Shown: positions 19,580 to 27,901, numbered from the stretch's first letter. The stretch is DNA of 64,000 nt from Deltaproteobacteria bacterium (GCA_006226595.1 SBGP01000099.1:31572-95571), one strand, 5' to 3'. Made by a program: numbers and translations. The notes: generated by a model not told the origin, from the sequence alone.

Positions 19580-19646
19580 GCACCCTCCTCGCCCGCAGGC
19601 CGCGATAGCATAGCCCGCCTGACCCAACGCGCCTCCCGGAGGTTCC

Positions 19647-20414
19647 GTGCGCTTCGTCTCTCTCTGCCTGTTCCTCGCCGCCTGCGTCTCCGCCTCCGAA
19701 CACGAGGGTGTCGTCGCCGAACGCGACGTGCTCCGCGCTCGTGTGGTCGAACTCGAGTCCACGAACCAGGCCCTCGAGAAGGAGAAGGCCTCGCTCGCGC
19801 GAGAGGTCGAGCGCCTCTCGGGTGCCGCGGCGGTGCGTGAACAGCGCAAGGCCCGCGCCGCGAAGTTCAAGGAAGAGCTCGGCATGACGGCCGAGGGCAA
19901 GCTCGGCGCCGTGTTCCACACCTCGGCCGGCGACATCACCTGCGAGCTGTGGCCCGAGGTCGCCCCGATCACCGTCGAGAACTTCGTCGGCCTCGCCACC
20001 GGCACCAAGACCTGGACGGATCCGCGCACCGAAGCGAAGCGCAACGATCCACTCTACAACGGCACGATCTTCCACCGCGTGATCAAGGACTTCATGATTC
20101 AGGGCGGCGATCCGCTCGGCACCGGTCGCGGCGGTCCCGGCTACCGCTTCGAGGACGAGTTCGACCCGACCGTGCGCTTCAGCGAGCCTGGCCTGCTCGC
20201 GATGGCGAACGCCGGCCGCAACACCAACGGCTCCCAGTTCTTCATCACCGACTCCACGCCGTCGCACCTCAACGACAAGCACACCATCTTCGGCAAGTGC
20301 GACATGCCTGTCGTGAAGAAGATCATCTCGGCGCCGGTGAAGGGCAGCGGTCGCGGCGCGAGCGACCCGGTCGACCCGGTCGTCGTCGAGAACATCGAGA
20401 TCACCAAGGGCTGA
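19647..20414 (+). CDS. Cyclophilin-type peptidyl-prolyl isomerase lipoprotein (255 aa)
   Basis: A lipobox signal (MRFVSLCLFLAAC) is followed by a coiled-coil linker (about residues 25-70, heptad-like RARVVELESTNQALEKEK) and then a cyclophilin domain (about 85-250). Catalytic and substrate residues are visible in IFHRVIKDFMIQGGDPLGTG, GLLAMANAGRNTNGSQFFIT and HTIFGKC. It should catalyse prolyl cis/trans isomerisation in the periplasm while anchored by its lipid, with the coiled coil as a stalk. Start GTG 19647 follows CCGGAGGTTCC. The stop (20412-20414) abuts the stop of the convergent gene at 20415. Confidence 0.9.
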   Translation: MRFVSLCLFLAACVSASEHEGVVAERDVLRARVVELESTNQALEKEKASLAREVERLSGAAAVREQRKARAAKFKEELGMTAEGKLGAVFHTSAGDITCELWPEVAPITVENFVGLATGTKTWTDPRTEAKRNDPLYNGTIFHRVIKDFMIQGGDPLGTGRGGPGYRFEDEFDPTVRFSEPGLLAMANAGRNTNGSQFFITDSTPSHLNDKHTIFGKCDMPVVKKIISAPVKGSGRGASDPVDPVVVENIEITKG

Positions 20415-21197
20415 TCAGCCTTCGGGCTGCCGACCTCGCAGGCGGTCCATCGCCTCGGGGATCTCGGTCGGTTCGCCGGCGTCGGGTAGCTCGCGAATGC
20501 GGCGGGCAACGGCCTCGACGTGCAGTCTCGAGCCCTCGAGCACGAGGCTGCCCTCGGCGTGGGCGATGCGCAAGCGTGCGCGCCCATCCTCCACGTCGAG
20601 GGACAGGTCCTGGTCCGCGCGGCCGAGGGTGAGCTCGCGGCGGCCGATGCGGATGCGATGTGCGTCGAGGCGCACGAGCACGCCTCGCGGCTCCCGGGCA
20701 AGCACGCGCACCGCGAGCAGCGGAAGCAGGCTGCCGAGCCACATGGCGGGGATCCCGAGCCAGCCGCCGAAGAGACCGATCTCGAGCATGCGCTGGATGG
20801 ACAGTGCGCCGATGTGAGCCTGCTGGGCGGCGAACACGGCGAGAGCGGCGAGCCAGCCCGCCCACACCGTGAGCGCGGCGCGCGCGGCGGCCTCGTCGGA
20901 ATCTCCCGGTGGGGGAGGGACCTCGATCTCCGCTGTCTCGAGCGAGGACTCGCGCCACGTGACGGGTTTTGCGGCGACCGCGCCGTCGAACTGGAGCACG
21001 ACCATGCCCGCGAGCGCACCCGCGAGGATCACGGTGACGATGGGCCACAGCGAGCTGAGTCCTTCCGAGCTGACCACGAGGACCAGGGCGAGCAGTGGAC
21101 CGCCGGCCAGCACGGCTGCGGCGAGGTGCAGCACGGGACGTCGTCGCCAGCGGCGAAGGGTCTGGCTGGGGCTCGGGTCGGGCGCGAAGGGGGCCAT
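20415..21197 (-). CDS. Hypothetical membrane protein (260 aa)
   Basis: No family recognised. The N-terminal half has four hydrophobic segments (around residues 23-42, 48-66, 100-122 and 130-160), interrupted after the second by an acidic/Pro linker. The C-terminal 90 residues form a soluble domain rich in Val/Leu/Arg strands (VRLDAHRIRIGRRELTLG), like a small PH-like or GRAM-like beta fold, which is inference only. ATG 21197 (MAPFAPDP) is chosen although the frame is open much further upstream, because that extension is antisense to the lipoprotein gene at 21288. It shares a 90-bp divergent promoter region with that gene. Confidence 0.65.
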   Translation of the reverse strand: MAPFAPDPSPSQTLRRWRRRPVLHLAAAVLAGGPLLALVLVVSSEGLSSLWPIVTVILAGALAGMVVLQFDGAVAAKPVTWRESSLETAEIEVPPPPGDSDEAAARAALTVWAGWLAALAVFAAQQAHIGALSIQRMLEIGLFGGWLGIPAMWLGSLLPLLAVRVLAREPRGVLVRLDAHRIRIGRRELTLGRADQDLSLDVEDGRARLRIAHAEGSLVLEGSRLHVEAVARRIRELPDAGEPTEIPEAMDRLRGRQPEG

Positions 21198-21287
21198 CGC
21201 CGAAAGTAGACCACGCTCACCGGCCGGATCGTCGATCGCCCGTGCTAGCCTCGCCCATCGCTCGATCCCATCGGATCTGGAGGACCC

Positions 21288-22370
21288 ATGCGCACCCTTC
21301 CGCTCCTCGCTCTGCTCGCTGCCTGCGGTGGCCCGGCCGAGCCCGAGACCCCGCCCTGCACCCTGTCCCTCGATGGCCTCGAAGGCTCGACCTGGGTCAT
21401 GGACGACCCGCAGGCTGACGGCACGTCCAAGCCGAACAACCAGGCACGTCTTCAGTTCCGCACCGAAGACGGCCAGCTGCGCATGGACTACACCGTCAAG
21501 GATCCGGTCAACTCCTACACCTTCGACTGCACCAAGAAGGGGGAGGGTGACTCCGCCGAGCTCGAGTGCTTCGAGCCCCCGCGCATGAAGGACTGGTGCC
21601 TGGCACTCGAAGCCTTCGAGGAGGGCTCGTGTACGCCGCCAGAGCTGCGTGAGTACGGCATCCCGGACTCCGTCTCCAAGGGCGATGTGGTCGCGGCCAT
21701 CAAGGAGGCCAAGGCCGAGATCAAGAAGATGAAGGACGACAAGACCTGGGACAAGAACAAGATCCGGTTCAACAACCTGGGCAACCCGCTCCAGGGGCGG
21801 GTCTACGTCGCAGTGAACTCGCGTACCTGCACGCTGAAGATCACCGACAACTACATGACCATCTACAACGGTCAGCAGAAGGAAGACTCCAACCCCGTCG
21901 GCACGAACCCGTTCGTGAAGTACGAGGGCGGTGAGCTGCTCTTCGAGTCCTGTGGACCCGGCCGCATCGTCGCCGACCTCGAGACCGAGGAGCTCCCCGA
22001 GGCGCTGCCGGCCCCTGCCCAGCACGAGTTCGGCACGGACATCTGGTACCACTACGTCGGCGCGGACCTGGTGAAGCCCGAGGACGGCTGCACCTACTCC
22101 ATGGACACGTGGGCGCAGTGGAAGCCCGTCGACAAGGGTGTCGCGGTGGACGTGGTCGACGGCAAGGTCGTGTGGAAGGCCAAGCACGCGTTCGGCGATG
22201 CCGACAAGGACGCCCTGCACCAGCTGAACCCGATGTCCCCCATGGGCGTGTTCTCGATGGTTCGCTACAAGGAGTGCGGCGGCAAGAAGGAGAAGGTCGA
22301 CACCGTGTGCGGTGTGGCCGCGTACCTCGCCGACCCGGCGTTCATGCCGCCTCCGCCCGAGCCGAAGTAG
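21288..22370 (+). CDS. Cys-containing lipoprotein (360 aa)
   Basis: A classic lipoprotein signal (MRTLPLLALLAACGGPAEPE). The mature part contains regularly placed Cys residues (about ten) that could form disulfides, plus a charged helical stretch (AAIKEAKAEIKKMKDDKTWD, about residues 145-165). No known domain is recognised. ATG 21288 is preceded by GGAGGACCC. Base composition is like its neighbours. The gene ends 145 bp before the dnaE2 promoter, and an inverted repeat CGGGGACG...CGTCCCCG (22390-22421) without a T-run lies between. The role is unknown. Confidence 0.7.
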   Translation: MRTLPLLALLAACGGPAEPETPPCTLSLDGLEGSTWVMDDPQADGTSKPNNQARLQFRTEDGQLRMDYTVKDPVNSYTFDCTKKGEGDSAELECFEPPRMKDWCLALEAFEEGSCTPPELREYGIPDSVSKGDVVAAIKEAKAEIKKMKDDKTWDKNKIRFNNLGNPLQGRVYVAVNSRTCTLKITDNYMTIYNGQQKEDSNPVGTNPFVKYEGGELLFESCGPGRIVADLETEELPEALPAPAQHEFGTDIWYHYVGADLVKPEDGCTYSMDTWAQWKPVDKGVAVDVVDGKVVWKAKHAFGDADKDALHQLNPMSPMGVFSMVRYKECGGKKEKVDTVCGVAAYLADPAFMPPPPEPK

Positions 22371-22495
22371 CCCTTCGATCGCGCGTACTCGGGGACGGCT
22401 CCAGCGATGGCGTCGTCCCCGACGTGCTTGTGGCCCCGGCGGCTTGGCCGAGATCGCGCTGGATCAGGATCATGAGCGGATCCGTGACCTGGCTC

Positions 22496-22526
22496 TTGCG
22501 TGAGACCCAATACTGAACATATGTTC
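22496..22526 (+). promoter_or_regulatory. SOS-type promoter with perfect LexA-box-like palindrome, upstream of dnaE2
   Basis: GAACATATGTTC (22515-22526) is a perfect 12-bp palindrome; CTGAAC at 22513 extends it. The -10-like TATGTT (22520-22525) lies inside it and is 18 bp from TTGCGT (22496-22501). The upstream context CCAATACTGAAC almost matches the imuA site (CCGAATACTGAAC), so one repressor probably controls both loci. The dnaE2 ATG is only five bases past the box, implying a very short leader. Confidence 0.8.
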
Positions 22527-22531
22527 CGGTC

Positions 22532-25500
22532 ATGGGTTACGCCGAGCTCACCGCACGCAGCGCCTTCTCGCTTCTCGAGGGGGCCTCCCTTCCCGAAGAG
22601 ATGGCCGAAGCCTGCGCGACGCAGGGGGTCGACCACCTCGCCGTCGTCGATCGCGATGCCGTGTATGGGCTCGTGCGTGCGCATCGCGTGGCTCGCGAGC
22701 TCGGCGTTCACCTGATCTCGGGGGCGACGGTCACGCTGGTCGCGCATCCCTCGGTCGTGCTGCTCGTCGAGAATCGCCGTGGCTGGGGCAACCTGTGTCG
22801 CTTGCTCACCGAGGCTCGGTCGACCGTCGAGAAGGGGCGGGCACAGCTCGATCTACCGCGTGTGCTCGAGCACAGCGACGGGCTCTCCGCGATCCTGCGC
22901 CACGGCTGGCTTCCCGACGCGGCCCACCGCTTGAAGCAGGCATTCGGCGACCGATTGGCCGTGGGCTGGTCGCGACGTCTGCTGCCCTCCGATCGGGCAC
23001 GTGAACGCAGTGCGCGCGAGCTCGCCGCGGCCCTCGACCTGCCGATCGTCGCGAGCAACGAGCCCTTGTTCCATCACCCGGACCGCAAGCGTCTCGCCGA
23101 CGTGCTCACCTGCATCCGCCGCCGCACCACGCTGCGCGGCGCGGGCCGCTGGCTGCACGCCTCGGATGCGCGGCACCTCCTGCCCGAGGCGGTGTTTCGC
23201 GAGCGCTATGCCGCCGTGCCCGAGGCCATCGCGAACGCGCAGCGCCTGGCCGAGCGCTGCACCTTCTCCCTCGACGAGCTGCAGTACGGCTACCCGCGCG
23301 AGGTCGTGCCCGAGGGCTACACACCGATGAGCTGGCTCACCCACCTCGTCGAGGAGGGGCTGGCCTGGCGCTACCCGGATGGGCCCCCGGCCAAGGTGAG
23401 GGGAGCGGTGTGCCACGAGCTCGGGGTCATCGAACAGCTCGATTTTCCCGCGTACTTCCTCACGGTGTACGACATCGTGCGCTTCGCGCGCTCCCGCGGC
23501 ATCCTCTGCCAGGGCCGCGGCTCGGCGGCGAACTCGGCGGTGTGCTTCGCGCTGGGCATCACCAGCGTCGACCCCGCACTGCACGAGCTGCTGTTCGAGC
23601 GCTTCATCTCCGCCGAGCGCGGCGAGCCCCCGGACATCGACGTCGACTTCGAGCACGAGCGCCGCGAAGAGGTCATCCAGTACATCTACGAGCGCTACGG
23701 GCGAGACCGGGCCGCCCTCGTCAACGAGGTGATCAGCTATCGCCGTCGCTCCGCGATTCGCGACGTGGGCAAGGTCTTCGGCTTGTCGCTCGACCAGGTC
23801 GACCGGCTCGCCAAGGGGACCGACCGCTGGTCCGCCGGCAACCTCGCCCAGATCGACGACCTCGTGCAGGAGTCCGGCCTCGATCCGCGCGACGTGGGCG
23901 TTCGCCAGACGCTGCAGCTCGCCGACGAGCTGGCGGGCTTCCCGCGACACCTCTCCCAGCACGTGGGCGGGTTCACGATCACCGAGACGCCACTGATCGA
24001 GCTGGTTCCGGTCGAGGCTGCGTCGATGGAGGCGCGCACGGTCATCCAGTGGGACAAGGACGACATCGACGTCCTGCGCTTCGTGAAGGTGGACGTACTC
24101 GGCCTGGGCATGCTCACGGCCATCCGCAAGTGCTTCGAGCTCGTCTCCGAGACCTACGGGTTGCGCTACGACCTCGCCTCCGTCCCCAAGGAGGACCCGG
24201 CGGTCTACGACATGTTCTGCCGGGCCGACACGGTGGGCGTGTTCCAGATCGAGAGTCGCGCCCAGATGTCGATGCTGCCGCGCTTGCGACCGCGGTGCTT
24301 CTACGATCTCGTCATCGAGGTCGCCATCGTCCGCCCGGGGCCGATCCAGGGCGGCATGGTCCATCCGTTCCTGCGTCGTCGAAACGGCGAGGAGCCGGTC
24401 GTGTACCCGCACCCCGACGTCGAGCCCATCCTCGCGCGCACCATGGGAGTGCCCCTGTTCCAGGAGCAGGTCATGGCGATGGCCGTGGCGGTGGGCGGCT
24501 TCTCGCCGGGCGAGGCCGACGCACTGCGCCGAGCCATGGGCGCGTGGCGCAAGACCGGCGATCTGGGGCCCATCGGGCGACGACTGGTGGACCGCATGAT
24601 CGCGCGCGGCATCGCCCCGGACTACGCCGAGCAGATCTTCGAGCAGATCAAGGGATTCGGTGAGTATGGCTTCCCCGAGTCCCACTCCGCGAGCTTCGCG
24701 CTGCTCGTGTACGTGTCGGGGTGGCTGAAGTGCCACTGGCCCGAGGCCTTCGCCGCGGCGCTCATCAACAGCCAGCCGATGGGCTTCTACTCGCCACGCA
24801 GCCTGGTTGGCGACGCCCAACGCCATCACGTCGAGGTGCGTCCGGTGTGTGTGGCGCGCAGCGCGTGGGACTGCACCCTCGAGTGCGACGGGGTGGCTCT
24901 GAAGACCGCAGCGGGTCCCCCCCATCTCGAGCCGCGACCCGAGCGTGCCGCGATGCGACTCGGGCTGCGCCTCGTGCGTGGCTTTGGCGACGCCGACGGA
25001 GAGGCGGTGCTGCAGGCGCGCGAGGAGCGCCCCTTTCGGGATCTCGCCGACTTCGCGGGACGCACCCTCCTCGACCGGGGAAAGCTCCAGGCGCTCGCCG
25101 ACGCCGATGCGTTCGCATGTTTCGGGGTGAGTCGCCGTGAGGCCGCATGGATCCTCCAGGGCTTGTGGACGGACGCTCCGCTGTTCGCTGGGCAGTACCG
25201 TGTCGAGCCGGAGACCCGGCTGCCTCGCGAGGACCGACTCGCGGCGATTCGCGCCGACTACCGCGCCGTGGGCCTGTCCGTGGACAAGCATCCGATCGAC
25301 GTGTTCCGAGGCGCGCTCGATGCGCGTGGCGTACGGCTCTCCGCCGAGCTCCAGGCCGTCACCCATGGAACGCGGGTGCGCGTGGCCGGGCTGGTTGCGA
25401 ACCGGCAGCGGCCTGGCACCGCGAACGGCGTGGTGTTCATGACCCTCGAGGACGAGACCGGCATGATCAACCTGGTCGTGTGGCCCAAGGTGTGGGACCG

Positions 25501-25648
25501 CTACCGGCGCATCGCGCGTCGGGCCGCGGTGATCGGGGTGGATGGCACGCTTCAGCGCGATGGCGACGCGGTGAGCGTGCTCGTGAGTGCCTTCTGGTTG
25601 CTCCAGGCCGATCCCGTGGTGTCGGCTCGGTCCCGGGATTTTCGGTGA
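22532..25648 (+). CDS. dnaE2: Error-prone DNA polymerase III alpha subunit DnaE2/ImuC (1038 aa)
   Basis: C-family polymerase that, with ImuA and ImuB, carries out damage-induced mutagenic synthesis. Order of parts: PHP domain (1-270), palm with GRGSAANSAVCFALGITSVD and the catalytic PDIDVDFE, fingers with QHVGGFTI, DVLGLGML and FQIESRAQMSMLPR, helix-hairpin-helix region, and a C-terminal OB fold (TRVRVAGLVANRQRPGTANG, FMTLEDETG). The PHP metal motifs are degraded: the H-x-H position reads AELTARSAFSLLEGAS and the later Asp-His position reads VVDRDAVYG, so no proofreading-type phosphoesterase is expected. Length is that of DnaE2, not the replicative DnaE. It stands alone rather than in the usual imuA-imuB-dnaE2 operon, with its own SOS-type promoter. 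Confidence 0.93.
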   Translation: MGYAELTARSAFSLLEGASLPEEMAEACATQGVDHLAVVDRDAVYGLVRAHRVARELGVHLISGATVTLVAHPSVVLLVENRRGWGNLCRLLTEARSTVEKGRAQLDLPRVLEHSDGLSAILRHGWLPDAAHRLKQAFGDRLAVGWSRRLLPSDRARERSARELAAALDLPIVASNEPLFHHPDRKRLADVLTCIRRRTTLRGAGRWLHASDARHLLPEAVFRERYAAVPEAIANAQRLAERCTFSLDELQYGYPREVVPEGYTPMSWLTHLVEEGLAWRYPDGPPAKVRGAVCHELGVIEQLDFPAYFLTVYDIVRFARSRGILCQGRGSAANSAVCFALGITSVDPALHELLFERFISAERGEPPDIDVDFEHERREEVIQYIYERYGRDRAALVNEVISYRRRSAIRDVGKVFGLSLDQVDRLAKGTDRWSAGNLAQIDDLVQESGLDPRDVGVRQTLQLADELAGFPRHLSQHVGGFTITETPLIELVPVEAASMEARTVIQWDKDDIDVLRFVKVDVLGLGMLTAIRKCFELVSETYGLRYDLASVPKEDPAVYDMFCRADTVGVFQIESRAQMSMLPRLRPRCFYDLVIEVAIVRPGPIQGGMVHPFLRRRNGEEPVVYPHPDVEPILARTMGVPLFQEQVMAMAVAVGGFSPGEADALRRAMGAWRKTGDLGPIGRRLVDRMIARGIAPDYAEQIFEQIKGFGEYGFPESHSASFALLVYVSGWLKCHWPEAFAAALINSQPMGFYSPRSLVGDAQRHHVEVRPVCVARSAWDCTLECDGVALKTAAGPPHLEPRPERAAMRLGLRLVRGFGDADGEAVLQAREERPFRDLADFAGRTLLDRGKLQALADADAFACFGVSRREAAWILQGLWTDAPLFAGQYRVEPETRLPREDRLAAIRADYRAVGLSVDKHPIDVFRGALDARGVRLSAELQAVTHGTRVRVAGLVANRQRPGTANGVVFMTLEDETGMINLVVWPKVWDRYRRIARRAAVIGVDGTLQRDGDAVSVLVSAFWLLQADPVVSARSRDFR

Positions 25649-25798
25649 GAGCGCTGGAGCGGCGCCAGGAGATTCGACGGGCCCGTTTGCACAAGGGTCA
25701 CAGGCACCACCGAGAAGAGGCGTGCCTTTCTTTCAGACCGCGCTATAGTGGCCCGGTCTGGTCCTAGAGACCCCGAACTTCAGATTGGAGCCGGACGC

Positions 25799-26059
25799 AT
25801 GTCCCGCCTTCTTCCCTTCATCGCTCTGTTCTCCCTGGCCGCGTGTGACGGTGAGATCACCGACACGTCGTCCCCGACCGACCCCACGGTCGACTTCGAG
25901 ATCGAGATCCCGAACGACGGCATCGACAACGACAACGACGGCACCGTCGACGAGAGTGGTGTCGATACCGGTTGGCCGTCCTACACGGGCAGCCGGCGTC
26001 GCAGCCTCGAGGCCGGCTGGCGTCACATCGATGTGCCGGAGCAGGGACGCGGTCTGTAG
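25799..26059 (+). CDS. Small lipoprotein with Asp-rich calcium-loop motif (86 aa)
   Basis: Signal and lipobox MSRLLPFIALFSLAAC, then Asp/Thr-rich sequence containing a single D-N-D-N-D-G-T-V-D-E loop of the calcium-binding type seen in the giant surface proteins, and a short basic tail. No family recognised. ATG 25799 follows TTGGAGC. TATAGT at 25744-25749 is a possible -10, but no convincing -35 is seen. The gene is closed by a strong terminator 23 bases after the stop, so it is probably a one-gene transcript. Asp directly after the lipid Cys would signal inner-membrane retention under the E. coli rule; whether that applies here is unknown. Confidence 0.7.
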   Translation: MSRLLPFIALFSLAACDGEITDTSSPTDPTVDFEIEIPNDGIDNDNDGTVDESGVDTGWPSYTGSRRRSLEAGWRHIDVPEQGRGL

Positions 26060-26081
26060 ACCTTCGCCCTCGCGACCAACG

Positions 26082-26118
26082 AGAGCCCCGCCAGTCTTCT
26101 GGTGGGGCTCTTGTCGTT
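26082..26118 (+). terminator. Rho-independent terminator after the small lipoprotein gene
   Basis: AGAGCCCCGCCAG (26082-26094) pairs with CTGGTGGGGCTCT (26099-26111) with one G-T wobble around the loop TCTT, followed by TGTCGTTT. Confidence 0.85.
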
Positions 26119-26254
26119 TGGGTGGCCACGGCCCACCCTGCTCGCGCGCCACTTGCCCTCGAGATGACATCTGCTTGGCCCGTGTGAGCCACTTTGGGGT
26201 GGTGCACGAGAGTGCCGGTTAAAGCTGCGTAGTTTGCGTTGGGTGGACCCTGTT

Positions 26255-26430
26255 GATGGCTGTGGATCGTCCACAGGGCGACTCACAAGAAAAAAAAACG
26301 GAGACGGTGGGAACGGGGTGATTGCGGATCCCCATGAATGGTCGATCAAGCGCGATCCACAGGGGTGCAGATCTCCAAACCCGGATCAGAGGCCCATCGA
26401 GAGCGTCCGAGATCGAGTTTTCCACAGGGT
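26255..26430. repeat. Cluster of TCCACAGGG motifs, DnaA-box-like
   Basis: Three copies of TCCACAGGG lie in the same orientation at 26270-26278, 26357-26365 and 26421-26429. The first is also half of an inverted repeat CTGTGGA-TCG-TCCACAG (26260-26276), giving a fourth, opposed copy. The last reads TTTTCCACA, one base from the DnaA box TTATCCACA; the others match 7 of 9. A run of nine A lies between the first two. No dnaA, dnaN or gyrB gene is in the window, so an origin is only a possibility. The motifs could equally serve another DNA-binding protein or be part of an RNA. Confidence 0.4.
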
Positions 26431-26439
26431 TGGGGACAT

Positions 26440-26618
26440 CGATGATCCGCCTGGGGACGGTGCTATCGGGCCGGTTCGCGGGGTTGACCCTGCTGGATCT
26501 GCGCGGTACCAAAGAGCCGCCGGCACCCCTCCGGCACAACCCCCCAAAGACGGGTTCGGTCCCCCGCCGAACCCACCCCCCTTGAATGACACGGGGGAGC
26601 TCGTCTCCCCCGTGTTTT
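26440..26618 (+). ncRNA. Candidate structured non-coding RNA with its own terminator
   Basis: No convincing protein gene lies between 26119 and 26812, yet the + strand ends in a strong intrinsic terminator at 26589-26618. Just before it are stable hairpins: GGGTTCGG/CCGAACCC (26552-26574, perfect 8-bp stem), GCCG...CGGC around 26513-26535, and GGGTTGACCC near 26480. This is what a small structured RNA would look like. It does not match tRNA, tmRNA, RNase P or SRP RNA motifs that I can recognise; 6S RNA is not excluded. The 5' end is not defined and may lie much further left. Transcription is inferred only from the terminator. Confidence 0.35.
26589..26618 (+). terminator. Strong orphan rho-independent terminator
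   Basis: Perfect 11-bp stem ACACGGGGGAG (26589-26599) / CTCCCCCGTGT (26605-26615) with loop CTCGT, followed by TTT. The T-run is on the + strand only. The nearest + strand gene upstream already has its own terminator at 26082, 500 bp away. Confidence 0.85.
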
Positions 26619-26812
26619 CCCCCCTCGTCCGGACAGGCAGATGCGCACGCCGGGCTCACTTCTCGAGTGAGTTCATCCGCGCACCTTCCTGCGGCTCTCG
26701 TGGTCTGTCTTCCGGACGCCGCCTCCCACAGATGGACGAAGTGGGCGGCGGGCGCCGTGTGAAACGGACGAGGAGCTTGCGGAGCGCCCGCCAGGGCAGC
26801 TAGGGCAGAGGT

Positions 26813-27883
26813 ATGCGGAGGTTCCTGCTCGGTCTTGCGCTGAGCGCCACGGCTGCCTGGGGCGCGACAGCGACGGAGACCTGGGCGTCGTTGCGTGCGG
26901 GCGGCGAGGCTCGGGTTCCCTTGTCCGTGGAGCAGCGTGAGCAGCTCCTCGCGTGCGCGGACCCCGGCCCGGTGGGGTTGGCTCGGATCGTGCGCCAGGA
27001 CGTGCGCATCGACTGTCCGATGACCGTGTGGATGGGGTGGTTCGACGAGTATGCGGCGTATCCGCACGTCAGCGAGGCGCTCTCCGATGCTGGGAGCGCG
27101 CGGGGCGAGCTGCGACGTGCGGCCGTCGCCTGGCTTCGCGGGGACATGGAACCCATGGCCACGGTCACCGAGCACCCCGAGCTTCGTCGGGAAGAGCGGG
27201 ACGCGCTCCTGGCCTGGTGGCTCGACCAGCGGGCGCGCCCCGTGCTCCATCCCCGAACGGCCGAGACCCTGGCGGTGCTTGCGTTCGAGGAGTCCGCGGA
27301 CCTGAGCCACCCCACGTTGCTCTGGCGTGCCGGTGCCCGTGCCGCGTGGGCGCCCGTTCTCGAGCGCGAGCTCAATCGACCGGTACCGTGCCTGGGGGAC
27401 TGCTCGGCCCGGCTGGACGCCGTTCTGCGCGACCTGGAGCCCTCACCGCCGGCAGACGTCCCGGAGCCGCTCCGGGCGGTTCTGGAGCCGACAGAGGCCG
27501 CGAGAGCCGTGGACCGCTGGCAGCATGCTCTGCGGTGGCTGGAGGGCGACCCTCGACGGCGACTCGCGAGGATCGATGCCGCTCACGTCCTCACGCAGCA
27601 CGCGTCCCCGGCGCTGCAGTCGTGGTTCGTCGCCAGTGCCGCCGAACACCTCGGGTTGTCTCCGACCGTGCAACGCGACGCCGAGGGTGTTCAGGTGACC
27701 TGGCAGGGGGGACAGGCCCGGTTCGCGGCGTGTGTCGGCAGGGGAAGCGTCACCGCGGCCGATCTGGGGGCTCTCGTTGGGCGCGAGCAGGCGGAGTCGC
27801 CCACCGGAGAGGCCACTGCCGACGTGGCGGCTCGCCTGCTCCGCAGCCTGTCCGATCCTCCGTCGCCGTGTGCGAGGCCGTAA
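26813..27883 (+). CDS. Hypothetical exported protein (356 aa)
   Basis: An N-terminal signal peptide (MRRFLLGLALSATAAWGATA) is followed by about 330 residues of Ala/Arg/Glu-rich, mostly helical sequence, possibly an alpha-solenoid (repeated AVLR, ALRWLEGDPRRRLARI segments). Six or more Cys include a CLGDC pair near residue 197. No family recognised. ATG 26813 starts the signal peptide; GGGCAGAGGT is upstream. It is followed 84 bp later by the clamp-motif gene on the same strand, but a palindrome and a separate promoter intervene. Confidence 0.65.
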   Translation: MRRFLLGLALSATAAWGATATETWASLRAGGEARVPLSVEQREQLLACADPGPVGLARIVRQDVRIDCPMTVWMGWFDEYAAYPHVSEALSDAGSARGELRRAAVAWLRGDMEPMATVTEHPELRREERDALLAWWLDQRARPVLHPRTAETLAVLAFEESADLSHPTLLWRAGARAAWAPVLERELNRPVPCLGDCSARLDAVLRDLEPSPPADVPEPLRAVLEPTEAARAVDRWQHALRWLEGDPRRRLARIDAAHVLTQHASPALQSWFVASAAEHLGLSPTVQRDAEGVQVTWQGGQARFAACVGRGSVTAADLGALVGREQAESPTGEATADVAARLLRSLSDPPSPCARP

Positions 27884-27884
27884 G

Positions 27885-27901
27885 CGGACATATTATGTCC
27901 G
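27885..27901. promoter_or_regulatory. 17-bp perfect palindrome, possible operator
   Basis: CGGACATA-T-TATGTCCG is a perfect 8-bp inverted repeat with a 1-bp centre, AT-rich against the local GC. It starts one base after the stop of the exported-protein gene, without a T-run, and sits about 20-30 bp upstream of the -35 of the next promoter. Its position and lack of a loop suit a protein-binding site better than a terminator. Confidence 0.5.

Noticed and set aside
22853..25366. 837-codon minus-strand frame opposite dnaE2
   Set aside because: Long antisense frames are expected at this GC content. dnaE2 has all polymerase motifs; the antisense product has none.
26545..26580. GGGTTCGG hairpin resembling a tRNA T-arm
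   Set aside because: No acceptor stem, anticodon arm or D-arm can be built around it, and the loop is C-rich rather than T-loop-like.
26219..27310. 363-codon minus-strand frame spanning the gene-free region
   Set aside because: Composition is random-like (Arg/Pro/Gly-rich) with no ribosome binding site, and half of it is antisense to the exported-protein gene at 26813.
27885..27901. Palindrome CGGACATATTATGTCCG considered as a terminator
   Set aside because: No loop of useful size and no T-run; it suits protein binding better.
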